Assembly (NCBI GenBank): GCA_963932465.1
Contig: OZ010794.1
Span: forward strand, 448,214,502 to 448,278,501
Source of the DNA: Maratus speciosus
Taxonomy: Eukaryota > Arthropoda > Arachnida > Araneae > Salticidae
Direction: 5' to 3'
Length of the DNA stretch: 64,000 bases
Shown: in pieces, positions 22,746 to 34,159 of the stretch
Numbering within the stretch: position 1 is the stretch's first letter
Layout: the number at the start of each line of letters is the position of its first letter
Made by a program: the position numbers and the translations under genes
The notes under the pieces: generated by a model
The model's database searches: none
What the model saw: the letters and a program-made list of their open reading frames with translations, nothing else
What the model was told of the DNA's origin: nothing

Positions 22746-24214
22746 ATAGTCATGGTTTATTATTTTTATTGATTATATCCTTATTGATGCCATTTTCACA
22801 TTACAAATAAAAGTAACTTTTTTATAATTTTTGAACAGAAAATGACGTCAGACATTAAAAAAAGAATACCCATTCTTCTTCATAAATCAGTTACATTTCA
22901 ATATTTTTACATTACGCTGATACAGAGTTTGAGACCCTAGGCAAAATGATTCAGTGAGTAAAAATGATGTCAAATTTAAAACAAAACGATCTTTTTTTTT
23001 TTTTTTGATAAAACTAAATGTTTGACCAATACTAAATGGCCAATATTATGACAACTAAAGGCAAATTTCTGAATTCTTTTTTCGCGGGTACTGAGACTAG
23101 AACTTATGTTTGTGCGAATGCTCACATGAAAAGTTGTATCGGACAAGCGTGACTTTAAGTTGGGAAATACATTCAATAAATAATCTATTGCGCGTTAAAA
23201 TACTTTCAAATTGTGAATTTGAGAGGTGCGTATGTAAATTATGAGAAAGTGAAAATAACGTACAGTTTAGATTTTGTTGGGGAAAGTTTTTTGATGCGAC
23301 AGAGCGAAATACTTTTTACTGGTTTTTCATCCCGTAAAAACAAACATAAGAGCCTCAATCGATAACTTCATCATAATTACTTATCTTGAATACGTATTCT
23401 AATGCAGTTTAATTTTTCAATAATTTAAGCAGTTGAAGTTTGTGGAAATAATATTTTAATAATTTTAGGTTAAAAATATTATTTGTTTTAAGAGTTAGAC
23501 AACCAATGTAAGATGAATATTTTATTGTAATTATTTTTGTAAGTTTATTATAAATTCTATCTGACAGTTCCTTTCTAACATTTTAATTCGTCGAATTTCG
23601 ACGGGTTCCAACTCGTATTTATTAAATACCCTAAATATTCACAGTGAAATTCTCATATGCAATGTATTACAAAAATGTGTTTTCAAGTTTCAACAATAAG
23701 TAAATAAGCCTAAAACATATGCTTTTTAATTCGAAAACACTACTTTTATATGGTAGAATTGACTGTTTTGATTTCAGGTAATATCATTACCGTGGCGTAA
23801 AACGTCACGTACAAAATTCAAACTTTCTAAATTTCTCTGTTTTGCTGCATGGAATTCATACTCGACTGCGCTTAGAACACACCCAATAAAAAAACAGAAT
23901 CATTTTTTAAAATTTTGTCATAGACATAACAAAAAAGGACGCAAATGTTGGGTGATTGGTAAAAAATGCAACTTCAAGTGAGCAAGCAATTAATATGTCG
24001 CTCCGAAATGATGCAAAATCATTGCTTTATGCGTACCTGAATGTATGTTAATATATTTAAAAACTTTAAAGGATGTGTTTCCATATATATCTATACAGAG
24101 TGAGTCAAAATGATTACCCTGACGACAAATGACAAAGATAATCGTTACGGATAACGATAGGAAAAAACAGTTTGATCACAGTAAAGAATGACGCTCAAAC
24201 GTTTTTTTGTGTTA
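22746..24214. other. AT-rich spacer
   Basis: No gene or clear repeat. Small features: a palindromic phrase GTGGCGTAAAACGTCAC near 23793, and CAGAGTGAGTCAAAATGA near 24098, which resembles the ACAGGGTAAGTCAAAATGAA transposon end at 11586. Confidence 0.5.
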
Positions 24215-24222
24215 TATATAAC

Positions 24223-25743
24223 TAGAAATCGACCGAAAAATCGATTTCGTTTTCGTTTTTGGCCCAAAATCGGAATTTCGTCGAAATTTCTTTTTCTGCG
24301 AAAACTCGGCCAAACCGAAACTATTCGTATTCCAAAAATCTCGTTTCTGCTTTTGGAAATTTTCAACACGACTCATTGATTTCAGCTGTATCGGCTCAAA
24401 TGAGACACTCTTTATTTATTGCTATCAACTTCACTATTTATAATTATCAGTCATGACTGACTCGAGACGTGTGTGCAAATTATAAAGCAAGAAACACATA
24501 TATGACTAAACTTTGAAGACGCTTTTCACATACTCGTTGAAAGCTGCAGACTTAACAGTAATAGAAAATTTTTAGTTTGAAACCGCACAAGTCTTTCGAA
24601 TTCTCTTTGAGAAAGTTCTAGTATAACAAATAACCATTTACAAAAATCATTATAAAAGATAAATCGAGGTATGTATAAAATGATAAAGATTAAACCTTTT
24701 TTAAAACTTAAACCTTTTTAAAATTTAAAGTTTAGTAAAAGTTCTAAATTTAAAACTCCCAAAAGTTTATCTAACTTTTGAAAGGCCGTAGTCATTTGCC
24801 CCTGTTAATTTGTTTTTCCTACGTAACATTTATTACTTTCATGCTTCAAAATTGATCTATCTTTAAGAATAAAAATGCTGAGGAAAACGCAATTCTCCGT
24901 TTTTGTGGTGAGGCTAGAGATCCCAGTTGCCGAACCCATAAAACGTCATAATGCCTGAATAATTGTTAGCCTATGAAATTAGATCACCTCCTCCTATTTC
25001 AGTAGTACCGCACTCTAGCGGAAATATTCGATATTTAAGAAGACACAGCGAAAAACCCGTGGCTTTTTACGACCATGAGATGCTAAAGTAACTGCCGCCC
25101 CTCGGCAGCGCGTTTGGGACGCGGGCCGCGACTACTCTCAAGTCATCTGGACCTGGACTTTGAAGGATCATATGTAATTGGAATAAGGCCCAATAAAAAC
25201 CAGGTCCAAACGAACTCAATCTCCTTTACTTGGACTCATATTTACTCACCAGGAAATGGCCACGACAACCAGAAAACCATGCCGTTCGACGAACCAGCCA
25301 CGGTTCGCCCCTGCACAGTACCGGCCGTCCGGAGCGGGCCGCGATGCTCGAAAGTGCCCGTAGTCACCCCCGAGTCAGAGCATCCCCCGATGACGGGTCC
25401 TCGCATTATATTACATGCATACCTAAAAAAAAAAAAATTATTAGATGAAATTTGTATAACTAGAAAATCATTCTGAATCGTCGATGAATTAATTACCTTT
25501 TATTTTATATGAAAATTAAAAGTTTTGGTCAAAGGCAAAGAAACTCAATTTGGGCCACGCGTATAATTAATTATTATGTATACTTAATAAATACGTATAA
25601 TTAATTAATAATTATATGTATTTAAGTATACATTAATTATTTTAAAATAAATTTTGTAAATTATCGTTTGCGGCCGAAAATAGGAAGATTTCCGAAATTC
25701 GGTTTCGGTTTCGGTCTTGAAAATCTGTTTCGGTCGATCCTTA
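24223..25743. mobile_element. hAT-type element with TCGACCGAAA ends
   Basis: TAGAAATCGACCGAAAAATC at 24223 and the right end, reversed, TAAGGATCGACCGAAACAG. The outside octamers TATATAAC (24215-24222) and CATATAAC (25744-25751) agree at 7 of 8. Both ends are rich in TTTCGGTTTCG-type phrases. A third such end lies at 43086-43238. No transposase recognised. Confidence 0.78.
25085..25430 (+). other. GC-rich island ending in an A-run, origin unknown
   Basis: Sharply richer in G and C than its surroundings (for example CTCGGCAGCGCGTTTGGGAC and CCGGCCGTCCGGAGCGGGCC). It ends in an A-rich tract at 25425-25437. A 120-codon frame at 25114-25476 spans it but has no domain I recognise. It could be a retroposed or captured cellular sequence inside the hAT element. 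I could not match it to rRNA, tRNA or a known gene by eye. Confidence 0.55.
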
Positions 25744-26007
25744 CATATAACTCTTCCATACGACCCCCTTCATAAAAAGAAATCTTAAGTTCTCATTTGG
25801 CCTTCGCGATTTTGAAATCAAAGTTTGATACGGATACTGTAGTGATAGAATGAATTTTATGTATGCCACCTGTCTTTCTTTAAGTTTCACAAAGTATGAC
25901 AGCTCTAAGGAAATTAGTTGTCACTTGCATTTGGCATGCGAAGGTACGTTAAGTAACTGAATGTGGTTGTTTGGTAACTGTATATTGTGAGGAATTAGTA
26001 AGTGACA

Positions 26008-26237
26008 TTGGATTTGAAACGGATATCACTTAGCTATTATAGTGACGATTATCAAATTTTCTCCTGCTGTCTACTGCACTTGGAGTTATAGTACATTGGG
26101 GTTTCCGGTAGGTCTTCGAATTCGGATTTGGAACGGACATCACCTAGCTATTATAGTGACGATTATCAAATTCGCTCGTGCTCTCTACTACACGTGAAGT
26201 TATAGTAGATTGGGGTTTCCGGTAGGGCCTCGAATTC
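26008..26237 (+). repeat. Two-unit tandem duplication, about 114 bp
   Basis: Both units contain GATTTG.AACGGA.ATCAC, TAGCTATTATAGTGACGATT and AGTTATAGTA.ATTGGGG, then TTTCCGGTAGG. Units start near 26008 and 26122 with about 90% identity by eye. Confidence 0.85.
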
Positions 26238-26824
26238 CAGATTGTAGCAAATTTACAATATATGGATAAGAAGTTCACCATTTGTGCTTCAAAGAAAAGA
26301 TTCGGGGAATTTTATTGAGTTTACTTTATCACTAACTAAACTTGCGAAATTCTTTTTCTAAGAACACTGGTGAAATAATTTCACTACATTGTAGGATGAA
26401 GCGTAGCCATCTTCAAGTTTGTAGGACGTTTTTGACTAAACTCTAAGGGGGCATAGTCATAAAGGAATTCTTTCGGTTTTTCTTGTTAATTGATTTAAAT
26501 TAAAGCCATCTAGTTAGTTAATTGGCTAATCTCCCGTTTAATTATTCCACAAAATGGTTGTGTTCGTTATATTTGCGATTATAGATTCTTTAGAGAATTA
26601 AAGCACGTCACAGGCTGTAAGGCTCTACTTTCTTTTCTGCAGTAATTCTTATATTCTGCATTTTCAGATATGGCTCATCATGCCAGATGGATATATGGGA
26701 TCCATATGGATATGTTTTTGATGTAGCTCATGCTACAACTTGATATAAATGCTGGGGATCAATGATTAAAAGTATCCTTCCCAGTATCTGGATTTAAATT
26801 TACTATCGCTTGTATCATGTCCTG
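26238..26824. other. AT-rich spacer
   Basis: No gene, repeat or signal recognised. Confidence 0.5.
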
Positions 26825-26832
26825 CGACCAAG

Positions 26833-27021
26833 CAGGGATGTAGTGGAGGGTATACTTGAGTATACGCCGTATACCTTCTGGATTTTTTTAAGGAACACCT
26901 TATACCCTCTGTTTCTCAAGAAAGCTATTGTATATGCACTCTAGAGTATACGTTCTGCCTTGAACGTATACCCTCTGCTTAGAGCGTATACCCTCTGTTT
27001 TTTTTTACGACTACACCACTG
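26833..27021. mobile_element. 189-bp hAT MITE, 8-bp duplication CGACCAAG
   Basis: CAGGGATGTAGTGG at the left and CAGTGGTGTAGTCG at the right (reversed) form the ends. CGACCAAG lies exactly outside both (26825-26832, 27022-27029). The interior repeats GTATACCCTCTG-type phrases four or five times, direct and inverted. Confidence 0.93.
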
Positions 27022-27029
27022 CGACCAAG

Positions 27030-27520
27030 AAGAGTCATAAAGAACAATTACAAAATTAGGTTTTTACAAGGAAGTTATTGCTTGCATACAGGGCAATCAT
27101 TGTGACTCACGCTGTGTTTTTCTAATTCATAATTGTTTTTTGAATTTAAATTTTCATTATGTGTGACCCTAAATTCCACTCTGTCATCCCTGTATATAAG
27201 GGAAACTTTTGTTTCTTTGATATCTGTATTGTAAGATCATTTCCTATGTGGAATGAGTATTTGTAAATCATTCTTTATTCCAAAATGCTTTACGTTGGTT
27301 GCTGGAAAGGTGATGCTAGATTAAATTCGGATTTAATCCTGGATACCCACGGTAACAAAAAATATCTTTTAAATTGAATGCCCTTTTCTAATTGTCTTTA
27401 TTTGCATAAAATAAACGTAATGTCAAAAAACTAAACAAAAACCTTCATATACCTTCATTTTCATGATAAAAAACTTCTAAAAATCAACAGTTAAAATGTT
27501 CACAATTCCTTTACGATAAA
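27030..27520. other. AT-rich spacer
   Basis: No gene or repeat recognised. Confidence 0.5.
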
Positions 27521-27522
27521 TA

Positions 27523-28072
27523 CAGTAAAACTTGTCAAAGTCTGTTTATAATGCAATCCTGTATTAACCTGGAAAATATCATGATCTCTTTTAAAAAGAA
27601 ATAATTCATTGATCAAATGGGGTATACATGCTCAGGCTGAAATCTTTCTAAATCGGAATTTTTCTCAAGTCCCTTTGTCACATTCGTGGCTCCAAACTCC
27701 CGCGACCTTGCACCCCTAACGCATCCTGAAATGGACTGTCCGTGGATGCGAGATGCGAGGGGGTTGGAGGAAATAAAAACTTTACAGGAGAGCAGTAGCG
27801 GACCCTTGACCAGGAAGGGTGAAAAGATGTTTTGGCAGCTGGTCGCCGAAACTGAGATATTTAATTATTGACTGCTCTCAGGGATAGATGAGCAATGAGC
27901 CTCCTAGCCCGTTGATGTACTAGAAAACTGTAAATATATTTTGTTCTATTAAATGTTTTTTTTTTTTTTTTCTGTTTAGAGGCATGCGTCATCATTGGTC
28001 TCATCAGTACTAATTACTATCGGGAACCATTGCACGAGAAGGCGCCTCTTGACACCCTTGCTAGTTTTACTG
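27523..28072. mobile_element. TA-flanked inverted-repeat element with odd internal GC-rich segment
   Basis: CAGTAAAACTTG at 27523 and CAGTAAAACTAG reversed at 28072, each bounded by TA, as in mariner/pogo-type elements. The middle (27680-27880) is GC-richer and has a 61-codon frame (27686-27871) followed by ATTAAA and a T-run. It may be a captured non-transposon sequence; no homology recognised. Confidence 0.62.
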
Positions 28073-28074
28073 TA

Positions 28075-28470
28075 AAATTTCAGAAACTTTTAAATGTTTC
28101 CGAATAAATAATTTAAGCTTTAAAAATTTAACCTCTTCTTTATTCACTTGAATATCATTTGTAATTTCTATTAATCAATATACTAGACAAAAGTAGTACT
28201 GCAAAGTTTACATACAGTTGCACAGAACATAATTTAGAACAAGAGACATTTGTAATGCTGTTGGTGCGTAACTTCTTCTCTTCTATTGTACTAACCTCAT
28301 ATACTGTAATATTTCAGGTACTTCTTCCAAATGTTTCCGAATAAATAATTCAAGCTTTCAAAGTTCGTCTTTTTTTTTATTCACTTGAATATCAATTATA
28401 ATTTCTATAATGCCTCATCCTATATAAGAATTACTTCAAAGTTTACACTCAATTATGTAGGGAGTAACCC
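28075..28470. other. AT-rich spacer with a short duplication
   Basis: The phrase AAATGTTTCCGAATAAATAATT.AAGCTTT occurs twice (near 28092 and 28329), each followed by TATTCACTTGAATATCA, indicating a duplication of about 235 bp. No gene. Confidence 0.55.
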
Positions 28471-28640
28471 ATTCGGAACGCAAATTCACAATCACTCAAC
28501 GTCCCAACGCACTTGACGCCGACCTCAGTAGCCAAGCGTTTTGGCGAGAAAATGGATTTCGATGAGCATGCTGCATTCTGTTTCTAGTATCGTAGTTCGA
28601 AGTTTGCATGTGCGAATATTTATATCCACTTTATATGTAC
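28470..28640 (+). repeat. Dispersed repeat G, copy 1
   Basis: Shares CACTCAACGTCCCA.C.CACT, ACCTC.GTAGCCAAGC and TTTTGGC.AGAAAAT with 41170-41320. Both regions have CCCATTCGGAAC upstream. Class unknown. Confidence 0.65.
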
Positions 28641-29819
28641 ATTTTGGATACGCTTACAGAGTTCAAAGTAGTGATGGGTGATTCTCGAGATTTTACCAAT
28701 CTAGAAAAATCGTCTTCGTAAAAAAATACAATCGATACAGTCATCGATTACTTCCCGGAATCTACAATCGAGACAATCGTGATGTTTTTACAATCGATTT
28801 TTGATTATTATTTTACAGGCTTATAGAGTAATTTTTAAGTTTTAGTAAATACGTGGCAACTAAAGATAGATGGAGTAAAACAACATACCAAGAAATCGAT
28901 GTAAATTTAACACTGAGATGCTCTGAAAAAAGATCTTCCTTTGAAGGTAAATGAAAGGTTGTGAAAAAACAGAAGCAGTAATGTACTTTGCTGCTATCGT
29001 TTTCATTAACTCTTTCATTCAACTTCAATTGATGGAGGGGCACCTGATATGAAGCCTTTAGAAAGCTGTATTCTAACATTTGTTAATAATCTTAATACAA
29101 CTTGTTATGTAATACATCTTATCAGTTTTTAAGCCTTCTGAAAGAAATGTTAATCCCTAAACCTACCCCCTTTTCTGTACTAATGGTTTATGACAATTAA
29201 CAAATTGTTAGAAATGCGTTTAAGAAATTAACTTTAATGTTACAACATCTCCGCTATCGTATTTATCTTTCGAATATTATGTGCCATTCTATATTTTAAT
29301 ACAGGCCAATAAACTCTAAATGATTAATATCTTTAAGATATGTTCCGTATAAATTTCTTTAATAAAGTGTGCATACTAATGTTTCGATAAAACACTGTAA
29401 AACATTTTAAGTTTGTAATGTTTGAGCATATTAATAATAAGTATCATGGGTTTTCATATCAAATTTTATTTTATGTATGGCAATGTGTATTTATGTATGC
29501 AAGTCTAGTAAATTGAGAGTACTACAGATGAACCAGATGCCAGCAAAATGAGTTGAACACGTTAATCCCAACCCCTCAGAATTTTTCAAAACACTCTTTT
29601 CAAACAAGTTTTTCAAATATAAGATCAATATGTTATCAAGAAATATGTTCAAAGTTTTAATGGTAAGAACAACGCTATTTTGGAACGCTAAAAAACTTAA
29701 GAAAATACTTTCAGTTCATTTACCTACTTTTAAAAATATTATTTAAATTATTCAAGGATTGTAATATCTTTTTGCTAATTTTGTTTTGTTATAAGTTTCC
29801 TTTTATTTTTAATGAAAGT

Positions 29820-31095
29820 GCGATGTCTAAATCGCATAATTATGGCGCATTCGATAGAATTGAATAGCTTTTTCACATTTTCGATAAAGGCAAAAATTTG
29901 ATACAAGTTAAAGTTCCCCTAAATATCTAATGCTGTAAGATTTCCCGTTGATCGAAAAAAAAGAGCTTTATCGAAAAAGGGGAAGAAAAACCAGACAAAT
30001 ATATTTGCTAAAAAGGGAACCTGTGTAAACCGGAAACTGCTTACCACTCCCTATCGATGCCAAAATGATTCTTTAAATTTGCATTCCAATTAAAAATAGT
30101 TACTTTCTGACACATTAACGAACTTATTTTTATTCTCAAGCGTATTAGCTAGGATCGAATTTTTTCCTTTTTCGCTAAAGGCAAATGTTTCAAATTTTCG
30201 TAAATGCGAGCCTAATATTGGGGAATTTCACCATTAATCGAAAACAAAAGAACTTTACCGAAAAACAGAAGGATAACCGGACTCATATACCAGCTAAGTG
30301 GGAACCTACCTAAGACGGAAACCGGTTTCCATTCCCTAATGATTCCAAAATATTTTTTTCTGTTTGTACTTGTACTTAAATCCAAAGTAGTTACTTTTTG
30401 ATTCATTTAAAAACTCAATTTTATTCTCAGGTGCATTGTATACAAAAATGGAAGGATAACCGCATAAAGATACCAGCTAAGAGGGAAACTGTCTAAAACG
30501 GAATTGGTCTTTGGTCCCTAGCGATTGAAACATAACTCTTCGTTGTCTGTACCCAAATCTAAAGTAGCGCCTTTCTAACTCATTTTTATTCTCAGGTGCA
30601 TTAGCTAGAATCGATTTGCATTTTCACATTTTCGATAAAAGTAAAAGGTTTGATTGAGGAAAAGTTCCTAAATGTTGAATGCGTGTCTAATTCTGTGGAA
30701 TTTTCTGGTTGGTCAAAAGAAAAAGAGCTTTATCAAAAAATGGGAGGATAACTAGACAAACCAGCTAAGACGGAATCTGTCTAAAACGGAATTGATTTCC
30801 AGGTTCTAAATGGGCCTCTAACATGACTGTTGCCCATCTGTACCTAAATCCAAAGTAGTATCTTTGTGAGACATTCACGAACTCATTAGAATCGAACAGC
30901 ATTTTCCTTTTTTCGGTAAAGGCAAACGATTTAATACAGATCAAAGTTATCCTAAATGTCTAATGCTGTAGAATTTCAAAGTTGATCGAAAACAAAAGAG
31001 CTTTATCGGAAAGGGAACCAGACAAATATATTTGCTAAGAGTGAACCTGTCTAACAAGGAATTGGTTCCAATCTCTAGCAATAGCTAATGAAGTT
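29820..31095 (+). repeat. Tandem array, about 290-bp units
   Basis: Repeated order: ATCGAAAA.AAAAGAGCTTTA, then CCAGACAAATATATTTGCTAA, then GGGAACCTGTCTAAAACGGAA, then GATTCCAAAAT. Markers lie near 29957, 30248, 30445 (shortened), 30722 and 30996. Each unit resembles part of a TA-type MITE (compare 47400-47451), so the array may have grown from a transposon fragment. Confidence 0.75.
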
Positions 31096-31637
31096 CGATT
31101 AAATTCCGTGCATTAGTTTTTGAAATATAGCAGCGTTACCTGTTGGGCTATTTGCACAACAAACAAATCAACACCATTTTACATCTAGGTCTAACTGAAT
31201 ATGAAGTATTATTAAATTTTGCGTATTACTTCTTGAGATAGAGCGTTATCAAAATTTTTGTCACATAAAAGACAGATATTTTCTAAAAACTGACCAATTT
31301 ATCATGAATCCAATACTTTCTTCTTGTAAAGATAGATGAACGTAAAAATGGAAAAATGCAACACACAAACTGAATTAAACCCTTTTCAACTTAAATATAT
31401 GTAACAAAATCACACGCCTCCTAATCTGTATCCTTCTTTGAGAAACTATGACTTAAACCAAAAACGCACCAAGTGTCAATCTGACTGTGAAAGCTAAATA
31501 AATACCCAAAGAACTTCTAACTCATAAGAAAGGGCTCCATTACTGTTTTTCTAAGCTGGGATTTACATCACATTCATTTCGGTGACTTCCCTCCTTTACG
31601 CTAGCCAACCCAGCCTACGTAATCATGACGTAGATGG

Positions 31638-31873
31638 GTTGGGTTGATTTTTGACGGCCAATTATCTACACGAGGGATATAGGCCCGGGGGGAGTGCCCT
31701 CCGTGGGGGTCTTTCTAAGGGAACCTAATCCGTATTAAAGCATGGAAGATCCACGGCTCGAAGAAAACCACGAAAACTCCGAACGATTAGGCCGACGGGC
31801 GCGATTGGGATCGAACCCAGCACTTCCCGTCTACCAGCTTCGAGAGCAGAACCTCTCGGCCACTGGTGGGGCC
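31638..31873 (-). mobile_element. tRNA-derived SINE, copy A, 13-bp target duplication
   Basis: Read on the minus strand: a tRNA-like head with A box TGGCCGAGAGG and B box GGTTCGATCCC, then a unique body containing CGTGGTTTTCTTCGA and GGTTCCCTTAGAAAG, ending near GTCAAAAATCAACCC. ATGACGTAGATGG is duplicated exactly on both sides (31625-31637, 31874-31886). A second copy is at 58805-59045. The overlapping minus-strand open frame is not a gene. Confidence 0.93.
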
Positions 31874-31911
31874 ATGACGTAGATGGAATATGCTCATTCA
31901 TTTCTTTCTCG

Positions 31912-31929
31912 CTCTCTCTCTCTCTCTCG
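31912..31929. repeat. (CT)n microsatellite
   Basis: Short CT run directly downstream of the SINE target duplication. Confidence 0.9.
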
Positions 31930-31946
31930 CACCTCAACTAAAGTCT

Positions 31947-32070
31947 GCTCGATGCAAACCTTTCGTTTATCTCGAGAGATACCTCTCCTCCATGAAATCC
32001 TCTCGCTTACCTCGAGAGATACCTCTCCTCGATGAAAACTTCTCGCTTACCTGGAGATATGTCTTCTCGG
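31947..32070 (+). repeat. Three-unit 40-bp minisatellite
   Basis: Units of the form CTCGATGAAAAC.TCTCGCTTAC.CTCGAGAGATACCTCTC. CTCGAGAG makes each unit partly palindromic. No function is evident. Confidence 0.8.
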
Positions 32071-32269
32071 TTCTAACTAAGGCCGAGAATGGGAAATCAC
32101 TTTTCTTCCATTCTCGACATGTTACTCTCGATGATTGTCAAGAAAACTGATTTCTCGTTCTCGGTCAAGAAGGGCCGAGAAGAGATATCGAAGGGAGAGC
32201 TGGAAAGAGAGATAGGTATGACAATGAGCTGTGAAATGATGGAGCCTTCCGATAAATATTATGTATTAA

Positions 32270-33295
32270 ATAAAAAAAAATCAAAGACAGAGATTGGTGA
32301 GTTTCGGGGGGCGCAAGAGTGGACACATGGGGGGGGGGGATTTTCAAATTTTTACCGAACACGTCATGTGATACATCATCGGAATTTGACAACCCTTTCA
32401 TATTATGAGCCTTTCTCCCATTCACAGTTGAATTTCAGGATGCGGAGGGTGAGGGTGTGCGCGGACAAATCTTTAAAACTGTAGCGATATCTAGAATAAT
32501 TATCATTTAAATGGGTTTTTTGTCGGAGCCTTCAGAAAAATAATACTTATTAAATATAAAAATATTAAGAGTTGGGGGAATTCCGGGAGTATTCAAGGGG
32601 CGTGAGAGTGGACCCACAGGGGTGCAATTTTCAAACTTTTATGAAACCTCTCATGTGATATATCTTCGGAAATCTTTCTGACTACTCTTTCATATTATGA
32701 ATCTTTCTTCCCCCAAAATTGAATTTAGGGTGTGGGGAGGGGCGAACAAATTTTTAAAACCGTAGCGATTTCTATGATAAATAGCATTTTAGATGTGAAT
32801 TTTTTTTATGGGGTCTTCCGGTATTTATTATTTATTAAACATAAAAATTTTGAAAGTGGGGGCTGCATCAATTCCGGGGCGAAAGAGTGGACCCACTGGG
32901 GAGAGGGGTCAGGGAAGCAATTTTCAGACATTTTTTGAACCCGTCATGTGACATATCATAGGAAAGCTCTTGGATAACTCTCTCATATTATGAGACTTTC
33001 ATCTCCCCCTCCCCAATTTTGCTCTCACTGTGAGGGGGGGGGGGTCGTTTTCAAACTTTTTTGCATTCTCATCATTTTAGATCGGATTTTTTTACGGAGC
33101 CACCCGGTATTATTTATAATACATGAAATTTCAAAAAGTTGGGTTGTATTCCGGGGAGTGCGGTAGTTGGCCCCTTGGTGTGGGGGGGGGGGCACTTTCT
33201 TAACTTTTGTCGACACTCTTCATGTGATACATCATTAGAAAATCCACTTATTCATATTGTGCACCTACCTGCCCTTTTCCCCACTTTGCCACCGG
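32270..33295 (+). repeat. GTGG/poly-G rich tandem array, first block
   Basis: Units share AGAGTGGACCCA..GGGG, a G-run, TTTTCAAACTTTT, then TCATGTGA.A.ATCAT.GGAAA and CTCTTTCATATTATGA. The same core occurs in the block at 34160-35240, so the two were probably one array, split by the family 2 element. Confidence 0.75.
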
Positions 33296-33296
33296 G

Positions 33297-33356
33297 GTAT
33301 TTTTAGGGTTTCGTTCATCTGACGAAACCCTATTCGTCTCGTTCCCCTGTCGGTCT

Positions 33357-33410
<54 letters not shown>

Positions 33411-34150
33411 CACAGAGCCCGTTCTCAGAAACTATACGTGTTGGAGACTTGAAATTTTGCATACTTATAGATGAACACCACACATCATACGACAAATCGT
33501 AAAATTTTGAAAAAGTCGTACATTTAACCCTTTGGGCTCCCACATGTATATTTTAAACAGTTCTTTCTATGTAAGCCTCTAATTAGATTGGAGGCGTGAA
33601 ATTTTGCATATAGCTGAATACCTCACATCAAACGACAAATCATAAAATTTTGAAAAAGTCGTACATTTAACCTTTTGGGCTCCCACATGTGTATTTTAAA
33701 AAAATCTTTCTAAGTGAGCCCCTATTTATATTGGAGGCGTGAAATTTTGCATACTTATAGCTCAACTTCCCAGATTACGCGTCAAATAATAAATTTTGAA
33801 AAAGTTTTATGTTTAACCCTTTCAACTCCAGCTCGTGTATTTTAAGCAATTCTAACTGAGCCCCCAATTAAATTGGAGATTTTAAATTTTGCATACTTAT
33901 AGCAGAACACCTGAGGCCAAGCGACAAATCATAAAATCTTGAAAAAGTCTTATGTTTAACCCTTTGAGCTACCATACATGTATTTGAAGCAATTCTTTCT
34001 AAGAGAGTCCCTAATTAAGTTGGAGACATGAAATTTTACATACGTATAGTTGAATACCTCAGACCACACGACAAATCATAAAATCTTTAAAAAGTTTTAT
34101 ATAATAATTAACCCCTCCGGGCTCTAACTTGTGTATTTTAAGTAATTTTT
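33297..34150 (+). mobile_element. Family 2 hairpin-headed tandem-repeat element
   Basis: Order: TTTTT, a perfect 10-bp stem hairpin (AGGGTTTCGT, loop TCATCTG, ACGAAACCCT), a CTGT/CCGT microsatellite at 33350-33410, then five units of about 140 bp with markers GAAATTTTGCATA near 33450, 33595, 33737, 33874 and 34024. It splits a minisatellite that resumes afterwards. A shorter copy lies at 52866. The architecture matches family 1 although the sequences differ. A Helentron/HINE-like origin is inference. Confidence 0.75.
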
Positions 34151-34159
34151 CTAACCTCC

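Noticed and set aside
25114..25476. 120-codon frame across the GC-rich island as a gene
   Set aside because: Runs through a poly(A) tract into AT-rich sequence; a second frame is equally open, as expected in GC-rich DNA.
28813..29079. hAT transposase N-terminal fragment on the minus strand
   Set aside because: It lies inside the hAT-framed interval, but the 88 residues show no BED-finger or other diagnostic motif.
32089..32484. 131-codon open frame, the longest in the window
   Set aside because: It runs into a poly-G tandem-repeat array and shows no recognisable domain or coding signature.
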